11,252 nucleotides of DNA from Planctomycetaceae bacterium. GTDB taxonomy: Bacteria; Planctomycetota; Planctomycetia; Planctomycetales; Planctomycetaceae. A model generated the notes under the pieces. That model had not been told where the DNA came from. It saw nothing but the letters and a program-made list of their open reading frames with translations, and did no database searches. The DNA lies in contig JAEUIG010000585.1 of the NCBI GenBank assembly GCA_016795125.1, forward strand, positions 1 to 11,252. The letters run 5' to 3'. Shown here piece by piece: positions 5,910 to 11,252 of this stretch. Numbering within the stretch: the stretch's first letter is position 1; the number at the start of each line of letters is the position of its first letter. A program made the translations under genes and the position numbers.

Positions 5910-6752
5910 TCAATTCGTCTGCGACAGCAGGGCCAGCGCCTTCTCCGCCAGTTCCTTGCTGAGCGGCTTGCCGTGGTAGTTCAGGTCGCCGGTGGTTTCG
6001 AGGACCGGCAGGATGCCGAAACCCTTCTTCGTGTTGGCGACGATCGCCGTGGGCTGGTCTTTGACGGCCCGCGCTTTCTCGAGCGCATGCACGACTTCGT
6101 CCATCTTGTTGCCGTTGATCGTCTGGACGTTCCAGCCGAACGACGCGATTTTCCCGGCCAGATCGCCCATATCGAGAACGTCTTTGGTGGCGCCGGTCTG
6201 CTGGTAGCCGTTGCGGTCGACGATGGCCGTCAGGTTGTTGAGACGATACTTCTCCGCCGCGGCGAAGGCCTCCCAGACCTGTCCCTCGCCGGTTTCTCCA
6301 TCTCCCAGCATCACGTAGACGTGGTACGATTTCTTGTCCAAACGTCCCGCCAGCGCATGGCCGATGCCGATCGACAATCCCTGGCCGAGCGAGCCGGTGG
6401 ACGCTTCGATTCCCGGCAGCCGCCGCATGTTCGGGTGTCCTTCCCACGGACTGCCGAGCTTGCGCAGCGTCATGATGTCGTCGACCGAGAAGTACCCCGC
6501 CTCGGCCATGGCCGAATACAGGACCGGGCAGGCGTGCCCCTTGCTGAGGATGAAGCGGTCGCGATCGGGATCGCGCGGCTGCTGCGGGTTGTATTTCATG
6601 AACCCGCCGAAGTAGAGCGCGGTGACGACATCGGTCGCCGACAGGCTGCTGGAGGGGTGCCCGCTGCCCGCCGCCGTCGTGCAGCGCACGATCAGCTTGC
6701 GGATGTCATTGGCCTTCGACTTAAGTTCTTCCAGATTCAACGCTTTGGGCAC
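5910..6752 (-). CDS. tkt: Transketolase, N-terminal (thiamine diphosphate-binding) subunit
   Basis: The first half of a split transketolase, 280 residues, holding the diphosphate-binding domain. Signatures: AAGSGHPSSSLSATDV with His32, SKGHA with His73, EGHPNM with His106, STGSLGQGLS (118-127), the cofactor motif GDGETGEG (150-157) closed by Asn181 about 30 residues on, and HGKPLSKELAE near the end with His260. NGYQQTG (181-187) places Gln185 where human transketolase has Gln189. The start is a GTG at 6752, preceded at 7 bases by AAGGAA. There is no ATG at the family start, and the long upstream open frame (to 7208) runs through repeats and into the divergent truD gene, so it is rejected. It works as a complex with the C-terminal subunit encoded next at 5802. 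Confidence 0.94.
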   Translation of the reverse strand: MPKALNLEELKSKANDIRKLIVRCTTAAGSGHPSSSLSATDVVTALYFGGFMKYNPQQPRDPDRDRFILSKGHACPVLYSAMAEAGYFSVDDIMTLRKLGSPWEGHPNMRRLPGIEASTGSLGQGLSIGIGHALAGRLDKKSYHVYVMLGDGETGEGQVWEAFAAAEKYRLNNLTAIVDRNGYQQTGATKDVLDMGDLAGKIASFGWNVQTINGNKMDEVVHALEKARAVKDQPTAIVANTKKGFGILPVLETTGDLNYHGKPLSKELAEKALALLSQTN

Positions 6753-6759
6753 GACGACG

Positions 6760-6765
6760 TTCCTT
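6760..6765 (-). promoter_or_regulatory. Ribosome-binding site deciding the GTG start of the transketolase N-subunit
   Basis: The complement reads AAGGAA, 7 bases before the GTG at 6752. It supports the GTG over any upstream start in the same open frame. Confidence 0.7.
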
Positions 6766-6812
6766 GATGCGGTGCGTATCCGCGAGTGGAATGGCGGCTG
6801 TATGCTAGCGTA

Positions 6813-6992
6813 GAGGGGCAGAGGGGCAAAGGGACAGAGGGGCAGAGGGAAGGCAAAGAATGGTGGAATGTCCGAATGTCGAATGCGAGAAAAGAAAGCG
6901 GAGAGCCGAAAGCGGAAAGCAGGACGATGCAATCGACGTGTCGATGAATCGTCCCCTTTGTCCCTCTGCACCTTTGCCCCTCTGCCCCTCCC
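6813..6992. repeat. Composite inverted repeat filling the divergent transketolase/truD gap
   Basis: The left arm (6813-6850), starting GAGGGGCAGAGGGGCAAAGG, matches the complement of the right arm (6952-6992), which contains GAGGGGCAGAGGGGCAAAGG as well; the first 20 bases are identical. Between them lie two different short-unit stretches: GAATGTCCGAATGTCGAATG (6866-6885), a GAATGTC-type tandem, and CGAAAGCGGAAAGC (6907-6920), a GAAAGCG-type tandem. So three repeat styles are stacked in about 180 bp. The right arm ends three bases before the truD start codon at 6996. The promoters of the two divergent operons must lie in or beside this block, but I see no clear -35/-10 pair. Confidence 0.75.
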
Positions 6993-6995
6993 TCG

Positions 6996-8165
6996 ATGAA
7001 ACTTAAACGACTCCCCGAAGACTTTCGTGTCACCGAGCTGACCGACGTCGTCGCCGGGCCAAAGGGCGGCTTCTCGCTGTATCGGCTGACCAAGCGCGGC
7101 GTGGGAACGCCGGAGGCAATCGATGCCATTCTGCGACGGCTGAAGCTTCCACGACATCGCGTGTCGTACGGCGGATTGAAAGACCGACACGCCGTCACCG
7201 TCCAGCATCTGACGATCCAGCGCGGGCCGCCGCGCGGGATGGAGCAGAACGGCATCACCCTGGAGTACCTCGGCCGCTGTGAACGCGCCTTTACGCCGGC
7301 CGACATCCGCGCCAACGGGTTCGAAATCGTGCTGCGTTCACTGGATGCCGATTCGCTGGCAACGGCGGTTGCCGGGGTCGAGGATGTCCGCCGCGATGGC
7401 GTGCCGAATTACTTCGACGACCAGCGGTTCGGTTCGATCGGGCCGTCGGGGGAGTTCATCGGTGCGGCGTGGATCAAGGGGAATTACGAACGGTGCCTGT
7501 GGCTGGCGCTGGCGGAAGAGCATCCGTTCGATCGATCGGACGAGAAGCAGGAAAAGCGGATTCTGCGGGACAGCTGGGGCAACTTTGTCGAATGCAAGCG
7601 GCTGCTGGCGCGGTCGCATCGCCGCAGCATTGTGACGTTCCTGGCGGACCGGCCAGGCGACTTCCGCGGCGCGTGGGCGCGGGTGAATGTCGACCTGCGA
7701 CGGCTGTGGCTGTCGGCGTTTCAGAGCGAACTGTGGAACCGCCTGCTGGCCGCACAACTGCGACGCGATTGCGCGCCGGCCCAGTTGTTCGATGTCCAAC
7801 TCAAAACGCAGTCCGTGCCGTTCTTCCGCGATCTCGACGAGCAGGCTCGCACTATGCTTCAGGCGACCGAGCTTCCGCTGCCGTCCGCACGGCTCAAGCT
7901 CGACGAAGGACCGACCCGCGACCTCGCCGAGCAGGTCGTCCGCGACGCGGGCCTTGAGTGGCGCGAGCTGCGCGTGAAGTACCCGCGCGACAGTTTCTTC
8001 TCGAAAGGCTCGCGCAGCGCGGTCATCGTCCCTCAGGACATGACGGCCGCAGGCTCAAGCGACGATCTGCACGCCGGCCGAGAGAAGCTGTCACTCCGCT
8101 TCGTGTTGCCGCGGGGGGCATATGCAACGATTGTGGTGAAGCGGCTGATGGAGGATCATGGCTAA
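6996..8165 (+). CDS. truD: Second TruD-family pseudouridine synthase (archaeal/eukaryotic-like layout)
   Basis: A 389-residue TruD-family enzyme, expected to turn uridine to pseudouridine in tRNA or other RNA. It has the PEDFRVTEL start (residues 7-15), the catalytic motif GGLKDRHAVTVQ with Asp63, DIRANGFEIVLR (103-114), VPNYFDDQRFGS (136-147), LSAFQSELWNRLL (239-251) and the closing LRFVLPRGAYATIVVKRL (367-384). After the QRFGS motif it reads GEFIGAAWIKGNYERCLWLA, where bacterial TruD goes directly to its short insertion; this resembles the archaeal TruD/Pus7 branch. It is very unlike the other TruD at 603. The ATG at 6996 has no Shine-Dalgarno site and abuts a repeat. Its stop overlaps a possible ATG at 8158 of the next gene, and that gene follows on the same strand. 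Substrate is an inference; position 13 of tRNA is the family default. Confidence 0.9.
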   Translation: MKLKRLPEDFRVTELTDVVAGPKGGFSLYRLTKRGVGTPEAIDAILRRLKLPRHRVSYGGLKDRHAVTVQHLTIQRGPPRGMEQNGITLEYLGRCERAFTPADIRANGFEIVLRSLDADSLATAVAGVEDVRRDGVPNYFDDQRFGSIGPSGEFIGAAWIKGNYERCLWLALAEEHPFDRSDEKQEKRILRDSWGNFVECKRLLARSHRRSIVTFLADRPGDFRGAWARVNVDLRRLWLSAFQSELWNRLLAAQLRRDCAPAQLFDVQLKTQSVPFFRDLDEQARTMLQATELPLPSARLKLDEGPTRDLAEQVVRDAGLEWRELRVKYPRDSFFSKGSRSAVIVPQDMTAAGSSDDLHAGREKLSLRFVLPRGAYATIVVKRLMEDHG

Positions 8166-8238
8166 CGACGCAATCCAGATTCCTGACGTGTCTCCGGTTT
8201 ACGGACCGACGATTGTCCGAAGGGAAAGGCGACGCAAT

Positions 8239-8826
8239 ATGGGGTGCTGCTTGCAGGTCTATCTGGTACCGAAAGACCTGATCCTTCGCTTTCCAGGCTG
8301 CGGCGACGTGAAGTTGCTCCGAGAATGCCTCGGCGCTCTGCGCGAGCAGCTTGCCGAATGGGACGAAGACTGCAGGGACGAGGACAACGAGGACGAAATC
8401 ACGCACGAACAGGCGTTCCGCGAGCTGTTTTCCGGTGTGTTCACCGCCGATTACGACGGCGCGCCCTATGGATCCGCGTTCGAGGCGCTGTGCCGGTGCC
8501 TGGGCCGAATGTTGCCCAATGCAAGCTTCGCCCCCTGTCGACTGGAGTGGTTCGAGCAACTCGACGGATACCTGGAGTCGGAGCGCGTTCCGTTGCGGCT
8601 GAGTGACCTCATCTTTCGACCTCCGATCGAGATCCCGCGTCCCGGCGAGCAGCCGTTGATCGGGCATTGGACGCACGCGGACATCGTCGAGGCGGTGGGG
8701 CCGCTGGCGAACGTCGCCGCGACTGCGTCCGATCCGGACGTTGCCGAGGCATTGACCATGGTCGCCGATTGGTGCCGGGTCCTGACCAAGAGCCCGGGGC
8801 GCATGATCGTGGGGTTCTTTGCGTAA
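8239..8826 (+). CDS. DUF7691-like protein, function unknown
   Basis: A 195-residue acidic protein of a kind I place, from its pattern, in the DUF7691 family. It begins MGCCLQVYLVPKDL, has a helical segment and then an Asp/Glu-rich stretch (WDEDCRDEDNEDEITHEQAF, about 41-60), a YGSAFEALC segment (77-85), an LSDLIFRPPIEIPRPGEQPL stretch (121-140) and IGHWTHADI (141-149). It has no signal peptide, membrane helix or recognisable catalytic motif and should be cytoplasmic. I chose the ATG at 8239: it fits the family start and has GAAAGG about 9 bases upstream. An in-frame ATG at 8158 is possible; it overlaps the truD stop (ATGGCTAA) and follows GGAGG at 3 bases, adding 27 residues. Either way it is probably co-transcribed with truD. 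No function is known to me. Confidence 0.75.
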   Translation: MGCCLQVYLVPKDLILRFPGCGDVKLLRECLGALREQLAEWDEDCRDEDNEDEITHEQAFRELFSGVFTADYDGAPYGSAFEALCRCLGRMLPNASFAPCRLEWFEQLDGYLESERVPLRLSDLIFRPPIEIPRPGEQPLIGHWTHADIVEAVGPLANVAATASDPDVAEALTMVADWCRVLTKSPGRMIVGFFA

Positions 8827-8903
8827 TAAGCACCTCCGTCCGCAGCCTCTCACCCGTTCCATCCATCAACGGTTCCTGATACGCTGATCATCATAACCCT
8901 CTG

Positions 8904-8932
8904 AACCGGGGGCTGACGCCGCCCGGCTCGCC
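8904..8932. repeat. Short GC palindrome upstream of the Gfo/Idh/MocA gene
   Basis: CCGGGGGC-TGAC-GCCGCCCGG (8906-8926) forms an imperfect hairpin with one bulge. It resembles the CCGGGGGCTGACGCCCCCGG element often seen in planctomycete intergenic DNA (recollection). It lies about 34 bases upstream of the start codon, inside the likely 5' leader. Confidence 0.5.
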
Positions 8933-8949
8933 GATGGAATTTCCGTTCC

Positions 8950-8953
8950 GGAG
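8950..8953 (+). promoter_or_regulatory. Ribosome-binding site for the Gfo/Idh/MocA gene
   Basis: GGAG, 6 bases before the ATG at 8960. One of the few clear Shine-Dalgarno sites in the window. Confidence 0.65.
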
Positions 8954-8959
8954 ACTCTC

Positions 8960-10384
8960 ATGCGTTCGAATCGCCGCGATTTTCTGAAGTCCGCCGCTGC
9001 TGCCGGGTTCGCCACATTTGTGATCGGCGGGACGAAGGCCAGCCGGCAGGTGCTGGGAGCGAATGAACGCATCCGCGTGGCGGTCTGCGGCATCAATGGC
9101 CGGGGGCAGTCGCACATCGGCGGGTTCAGCGACGTCGAGGGGGTCGAGGTGGCGATGCTCGTCGATCCCGACAGCCGGTTGTTCGGGCTGACGGAAAAGG
9201 CGCACGGTCTCAAGGCCGTCCAGGACGCACGGTACGCGTTCGACGATCCGAACATCGATGTCGTTTCGGTCGCGACTCCCAACCACTGGCATTCGCTGTT
9301 GACCATCCGCGCGTGCCAGGCGGGGAAGGACGTGTACGTCGAGAAGCCGCTGAGCCACAACATCTTTGAGGGCCGGAAGTGCGTCGAGGCGGCGCGGCAT
9401 TACAACCGCATGGTGCAGCACGGCACGCAGAGCCGCAGCGACTCGACGTGGGCGCGGACGGTGGCCGCCGTACACTCCGAGAAATACGGCAAGCTGCTGG
9501 TCTCGAAGGGGTACTGTTGCAAGGCGCGGTGGAGCATTGGAACGAAGCCGACGAAGCCGGCGCCGGCGGAGCTGGACTTCAACATCTGGCTGGGACCGGC
9601 GCCGGAGCAGCCGTATCACGAGAACCTCGTGCACTACAACTGGCACTGGTTCTGGGATTTCGGCAACGGCGATACCGGCAATCAGGGGGTGCACCAGATG
9701 GATGTCGCCATGTGGGGCATCAAGAACGCCACGCTGCCGACGCGGGTGTGGAGCCTCGGCGGCCGGTTCGGCTACGAAGACCAGGGGCAGACGCCGAACA
9801 CGCAGCTGACCGTGTTCGAGTACGGCGATGCCATCCTGCTGTTCGAGACGCGCGGCCTCGTCAAGAAGGACGAGGGCTTCGCCTTCGCTCCGAAAGTCAC
9901 CAACGAGTTCTTCACGACCGAGGGCATGCTGTCGGACGGCAAGTTCTACCCGCGTGGCGGCGGCGAGCCGCAGCCGGTGGAACTTCCGGAAGAGCCGCAC
10001 GTCACGCCGGGAGGTCCGTTCGGGAGCTTCATCACTGCGGTGCGCAGCAGGAAGGTCGAAGACCTCAATGCGGATGTCGAGATCGGCCACAACTCCAGCG
10101 CCTTGTGCCACCTGTCGAACATCTCGTACCGGCTGGGGAAGCAGGTGCCGTTCAGCGCCAGCTCGCAGTCGCTGGGAGACAACGCGCACGTTGTCGAATC
10201 GTTCGAGATGATCCGCGCCAACCTGCAGGGAGTCGGGGTGAAGCTGGAAGAGACGGAGTACCGCCTCGGCCGCGACCTCGCGTTCGACCCGGCGCAGGAG
10301 AAGTTCGTCGGCGACGACGAAGCGAACAAGCTGCTGACTCGCGAGTACCGCAAGGGCTTTGAAGTGCCGGCGACGATTGGTTGA
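8960..10384 (+). CDS. Gfo/Idh/MocA family oxidoreductase, Tat-exported
   Basis: A 474-residue NAD(P)-dependent sugar or sugar-derivative oxidoreductase of the Gfo/Idh/MocA family. It opens with a twin-arginine signal, SNRRDFLKSAAAAGFATFVI (residues 3-22), so it should be exported with its cofactor bound. The Rossmann fold starts at RIRVAVCGINGRGQSH, with the GxxGRG loop at 44-49; SVATPNHWHSLL (103-114) and VYVEKPLSHN (125-134, with Lys129) are family landmarks. The catalytic His region is GNQGVHQMDVAMWG (240-253), with His245 and Asp248 for the usual GGxxxDxxxH-like set. The length and the aromatic NWHWFWDFGNGDTG segment fit the large planctomycete subgroup. The ATG at 8960 has a GGAG site. 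It is likely transcribed alone, ending at a strong terminator. Planctomycetes carry many paralogues; the sugar is unknown. Confidence 0.93.
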   Translation: MRSNRRDFLKSAAAAGFATFVIGGTKASRQVLGANERIRVAVCGINGRGQSHIGGFSDVEGVEVAMLVDPDSRLFGLTEKAHGLKAVQDARYAFDDPNIDVVSVATPNHWHSLLTIRACQAGKDVYVEKPLSHNIFEGRKCVEAARHYNRMVQHGTQSRSDSTWARTVAAVHSEKYGKLLVSKGYCCKARWSIGTKPTKPAPAELDFNIWLGPAPEQPYHENLVHYNWHWFWDFGNGDTGNQGVHQMDVAMWGIKNATLPTRVWSLGGRFGYEDQGQTPNTQLTVFEYGDAILLFETRGLVKKDEGFAFAPKVTNEFFTTEGMLSDGKFYPRGGGEPQPVELPEEPHVTPGGPFGSFITAVRSRKVEDLNADVEIGHNSSALCHLSNISYRLGKQVPFSASSQSLGDNAHVVESFEMIRANLQGVGVKLEETEYRLGRDLAFDPAQEKFVGDDEANKLLTREYRKGFEVPATIG

Positions 10385-10406
10385 TCGTTGAACGATGTAA
10401 CCACAG

Positions 10407-10446
10407 TCCCGGACGCGCGCCGCTCGCAGTGTCCGGGATTTTTTTT
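10407..10446 (+). terminator. Intrinsic terminator after the Gfo/Idh/MocA gene
   Basis: A perfect 8-bp GC-rich stem, TCCCGGAC (10407-10414) with GTCCGGGA (10431-10438), closes a 16-base loop and is followed at once by eight T (10439-10446). It lies 22 bases after the stop codon. This is the clearest terminator in the window. Confidence 0.9.
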
Positions 10447-10524
10447 GCGCCTTCGCCATCAGGGAGGGTGGCACGCTCTGGCAAGGGCTTGACGCCCGTC
10501 GGTGCGAGGCCGAATGTCGGTTCG

Positions 10525-10554
10525 TTGACTATTCGCGCCCGGCGTGACCAGAAT
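10525..10554 (+). promoter_or_regulatory. Possible sigma70-type promoter for the RND adaptor gene
   Basis: TTGACT (10525-10530) is followed after 18 bases by CAGAAT (10549-10554). The -35 box is a good match, the -10 box only fair. It sits between the upstream terminator and the adaptor start, about 90 bases before the start codon, which is a sensible place. Confidence 0.35.
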
Positions 10555-10636
10555 CAGAGCGCCCTTCGAGTTCGATCCCTTCTGCTGGCGACTCTTTCGA
10601 CGCGCGATTGTTGCGGGGTCGCCACTTTGTCCTGCC

Positions 10637-10640
10637 GGAG
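10637..10640 (+). promoter_or_regulatory. Ribosome-binding site deciding the GTG start of the RND adaptor
   Basis: GGAG, 7 bases before the GTG at 10648. The start it supports gives a complete lipoprotein signal peptide. Confidence 0.7.
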
Positions 10641-10647
10641 TTCTTGC

Positions 10648-11252
10648 GTGTCAGCGCTCATCAAGTTTGTTCCTCTGCCCGTGCTGGCCGCGTTGTGGCC
10701 GTTGTGCATGGGTGGTTGTACTCCCGCTGCGGCTGAGCCCAAGCCCGAGCCGCCGAAGGTGACGGTCGCGCATCCGGAGCAGCGCGAGCTGGTCGACTTC
10801 GACGAGTACAACGGTTGGACCGAAGCATCGGCGACAGTCGAGGTCCGGGCGCGCGTGCGGGGTCACATCGACAAGGTGCACTTCACCGATGGGCAGTTCG
10901 TGCAGTCGGGCGACCTGCTGTTCGAACTCGACCCACGGCCGTTCCAGTCGGAAATCGATCGCGGACTGGAAGAGGTCGCCATCGCCGAGGCTCAGCATGA
11001 GGCGGCGCGGCGCGAAGAAGAACGGCAGCTCAGCCTGTTCGAGCAGAAGGCGGCCAAGCAAACCGATGTCGACCGTGCGATCGCGCAGCGGAAGACGTGG
11101 GATGCGCAGATCAACTCGGCGAAGGAGGAGGTCAAGCGCCGGGAACTCGAACTCAGTTACGCGCGGGTCACTGCTCCGATCAGCGGCAAGGTGAGCCGGG
11201 CGATGCTGACGGCCGGCAACCTGGTGAACGCCGGCGGCAGCGATCCGCTGCT
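10648..11252 (+). CDS. RND efflux periplasmic adaptor lipoprotein (MexA/AcrA type), 5' part
   Basis: The first 201 residues of a membrane fusion protein that links an inner-membrane RND pump to an outer-membrane channel for drug or metabolite export. The frame is open to the window edge, so the stop is missing. The GTG at 10648 has a GGAG site and gives a signal peptide, MSALIKFVPLPVLAALWPLC, with a lipobox-like MGGC ending at Cys24, then a Pro/Glu-rich linker. Domains in order: the first half of the lipoyl-like hairpin, VEVRARVRGHIDKV and GQFVQSGDLLFELDPRPF (about 64-103); a charged alpha-helical coiled coil with Glu/Arg/Gln-rich heptads (about 104-172); and the second lipoyl half, LELSYARVTAPISGKVSRAM (168-187). 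These match the MexA/AcrA pattern closely. The RND pump gene probably follows beyond the edge. Confidence 0.92.
   Translation, partial: MSALIKFVPLPVLAALWPLCMGGCTPAAAEPKPEPPKVTVAHPEQRELVDFDEYNGWTEASATVEVRARVRGHIDKVHFTDGQFVQSGDLLFELDPRPFQSEIDRGLEEVAIAEAQHEAARREEERQLSLFEQKAAKQTDVDRAIAQRKTWDAQINSAKEEVKRRELELSYARVTAPISGKVSRAMLTAGNLVNAGGSDPL

Noticed and set aside
6813..6992. Possible CRISPR array
   Set aside because: There are no regularly spaced identical repeats with unique spacers; the units are short, imperfect and arranged as inverted arms, and no cas gene is near.
5817..6992. Insertion sequence or transposon around the transketolase N-subunit
   Set aside because: There is no transposase frame and no target-site duplication that I can see; the repeats alone do not show a transposon.
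6753..7208. A 152-residue N-terminal extension of the transketolase N-subunit
   Set aside because: It crosses the repeat block and runs antisense into truD; a GTG with a good ribosome-binding site at the family start explains the gene.
8891..10474. A 527-residue open frame antisense to the Gfo/Idh/MocA gene
   Set aside because: The plus strand has clear Tat, Rossmann and catalytic motifs, a ribosome-binding site and a terminator; the antisense frame is Arg/Val/Leu-rich with no motif.
10447..10524. Another dispersed repeat after the terminator (GGGAGGGTGGCACGCTCTGG)
   Set aside because: It looks like planctomycete intergenic sequence, but there is no second copy or clear palindrome in this window to support it.

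Overview
The window looks like a chromosomal stretch from a planctomycete (Planctomycetota). This rests on high GC with strong G/C preference at third codon positions, a Tat-exported Gfo/Idh/MocA protein, a small secreted EF-hand protein with a Pro/Gly-rich tail, a secreted intradiol dioxygenase, weak or absent Shine-Dalgarno sites before several genes, and gaps filled with short GC-rich dispersed palindromes of the kind familiar from this phylum. The assignment is an inference from gene content and style; no rRNA or other marker is present.

Layout. Positions 28-231 (-) encode a tiny zinc-ribbon protein. After a divergent gap, 398-622 (+) encodes a small two-helix membrane protein whose 3' end overlaps the convergent truD gene at 603-1682 (-). 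Upstream of that on the same strand are a secreted EF-hand protein (1896-2357) and a Tat-exported intradiol ring-cleavage dioxygenase (2467-3207), separated from each other by a long imperfect inverted repeat. The gap 3208-3824 has no convincing gene but carries three palindromic repeat modules. Then comes a minus-strand cluster, transcribed right to left: transketolase N-terminal subunit (5910-6752), transketolase C-terminal subunit (4834-5802) and a tandem-GNAT acetyltransferase (3825-4790).

Divergent from the transketolase cluster, across a 243-bp gap filled with repeats, is a second and very different TruD family pseudouridine synthase (6996-8165, +), followed by a DUF7691-like protein (8239-8826, +). 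A Tat-dependent Gfo/Idh/MocA oxidoreductase (8960-10384, +) ends at a clear intrinsic terminator (10407-10446). The last gene, 10648 to the window edge (+), is the start of an RND-type efflux periplasmic adaptor lipoprotein; its stop lies outside the window.

The window is not one pathway. The two transketolase subunits clearly work together as one split enzyme of the pentose phosphate / Calvin-type carbon rearrangements. The GNAT gene is probably co-transcribed with them. The two TruD proteins modify RNA (tRNA U13-type activity is known for the family). No mobile element, CRISPR array, RNA gene or obvious defence system was seen. The points most worth a second look are the two TruD enzymes of different lineage, the split transketolase carrying the glutamine signatures of animal transketolase, and the network of dispersed repeats that occupies most of the larger intergenic gaps.
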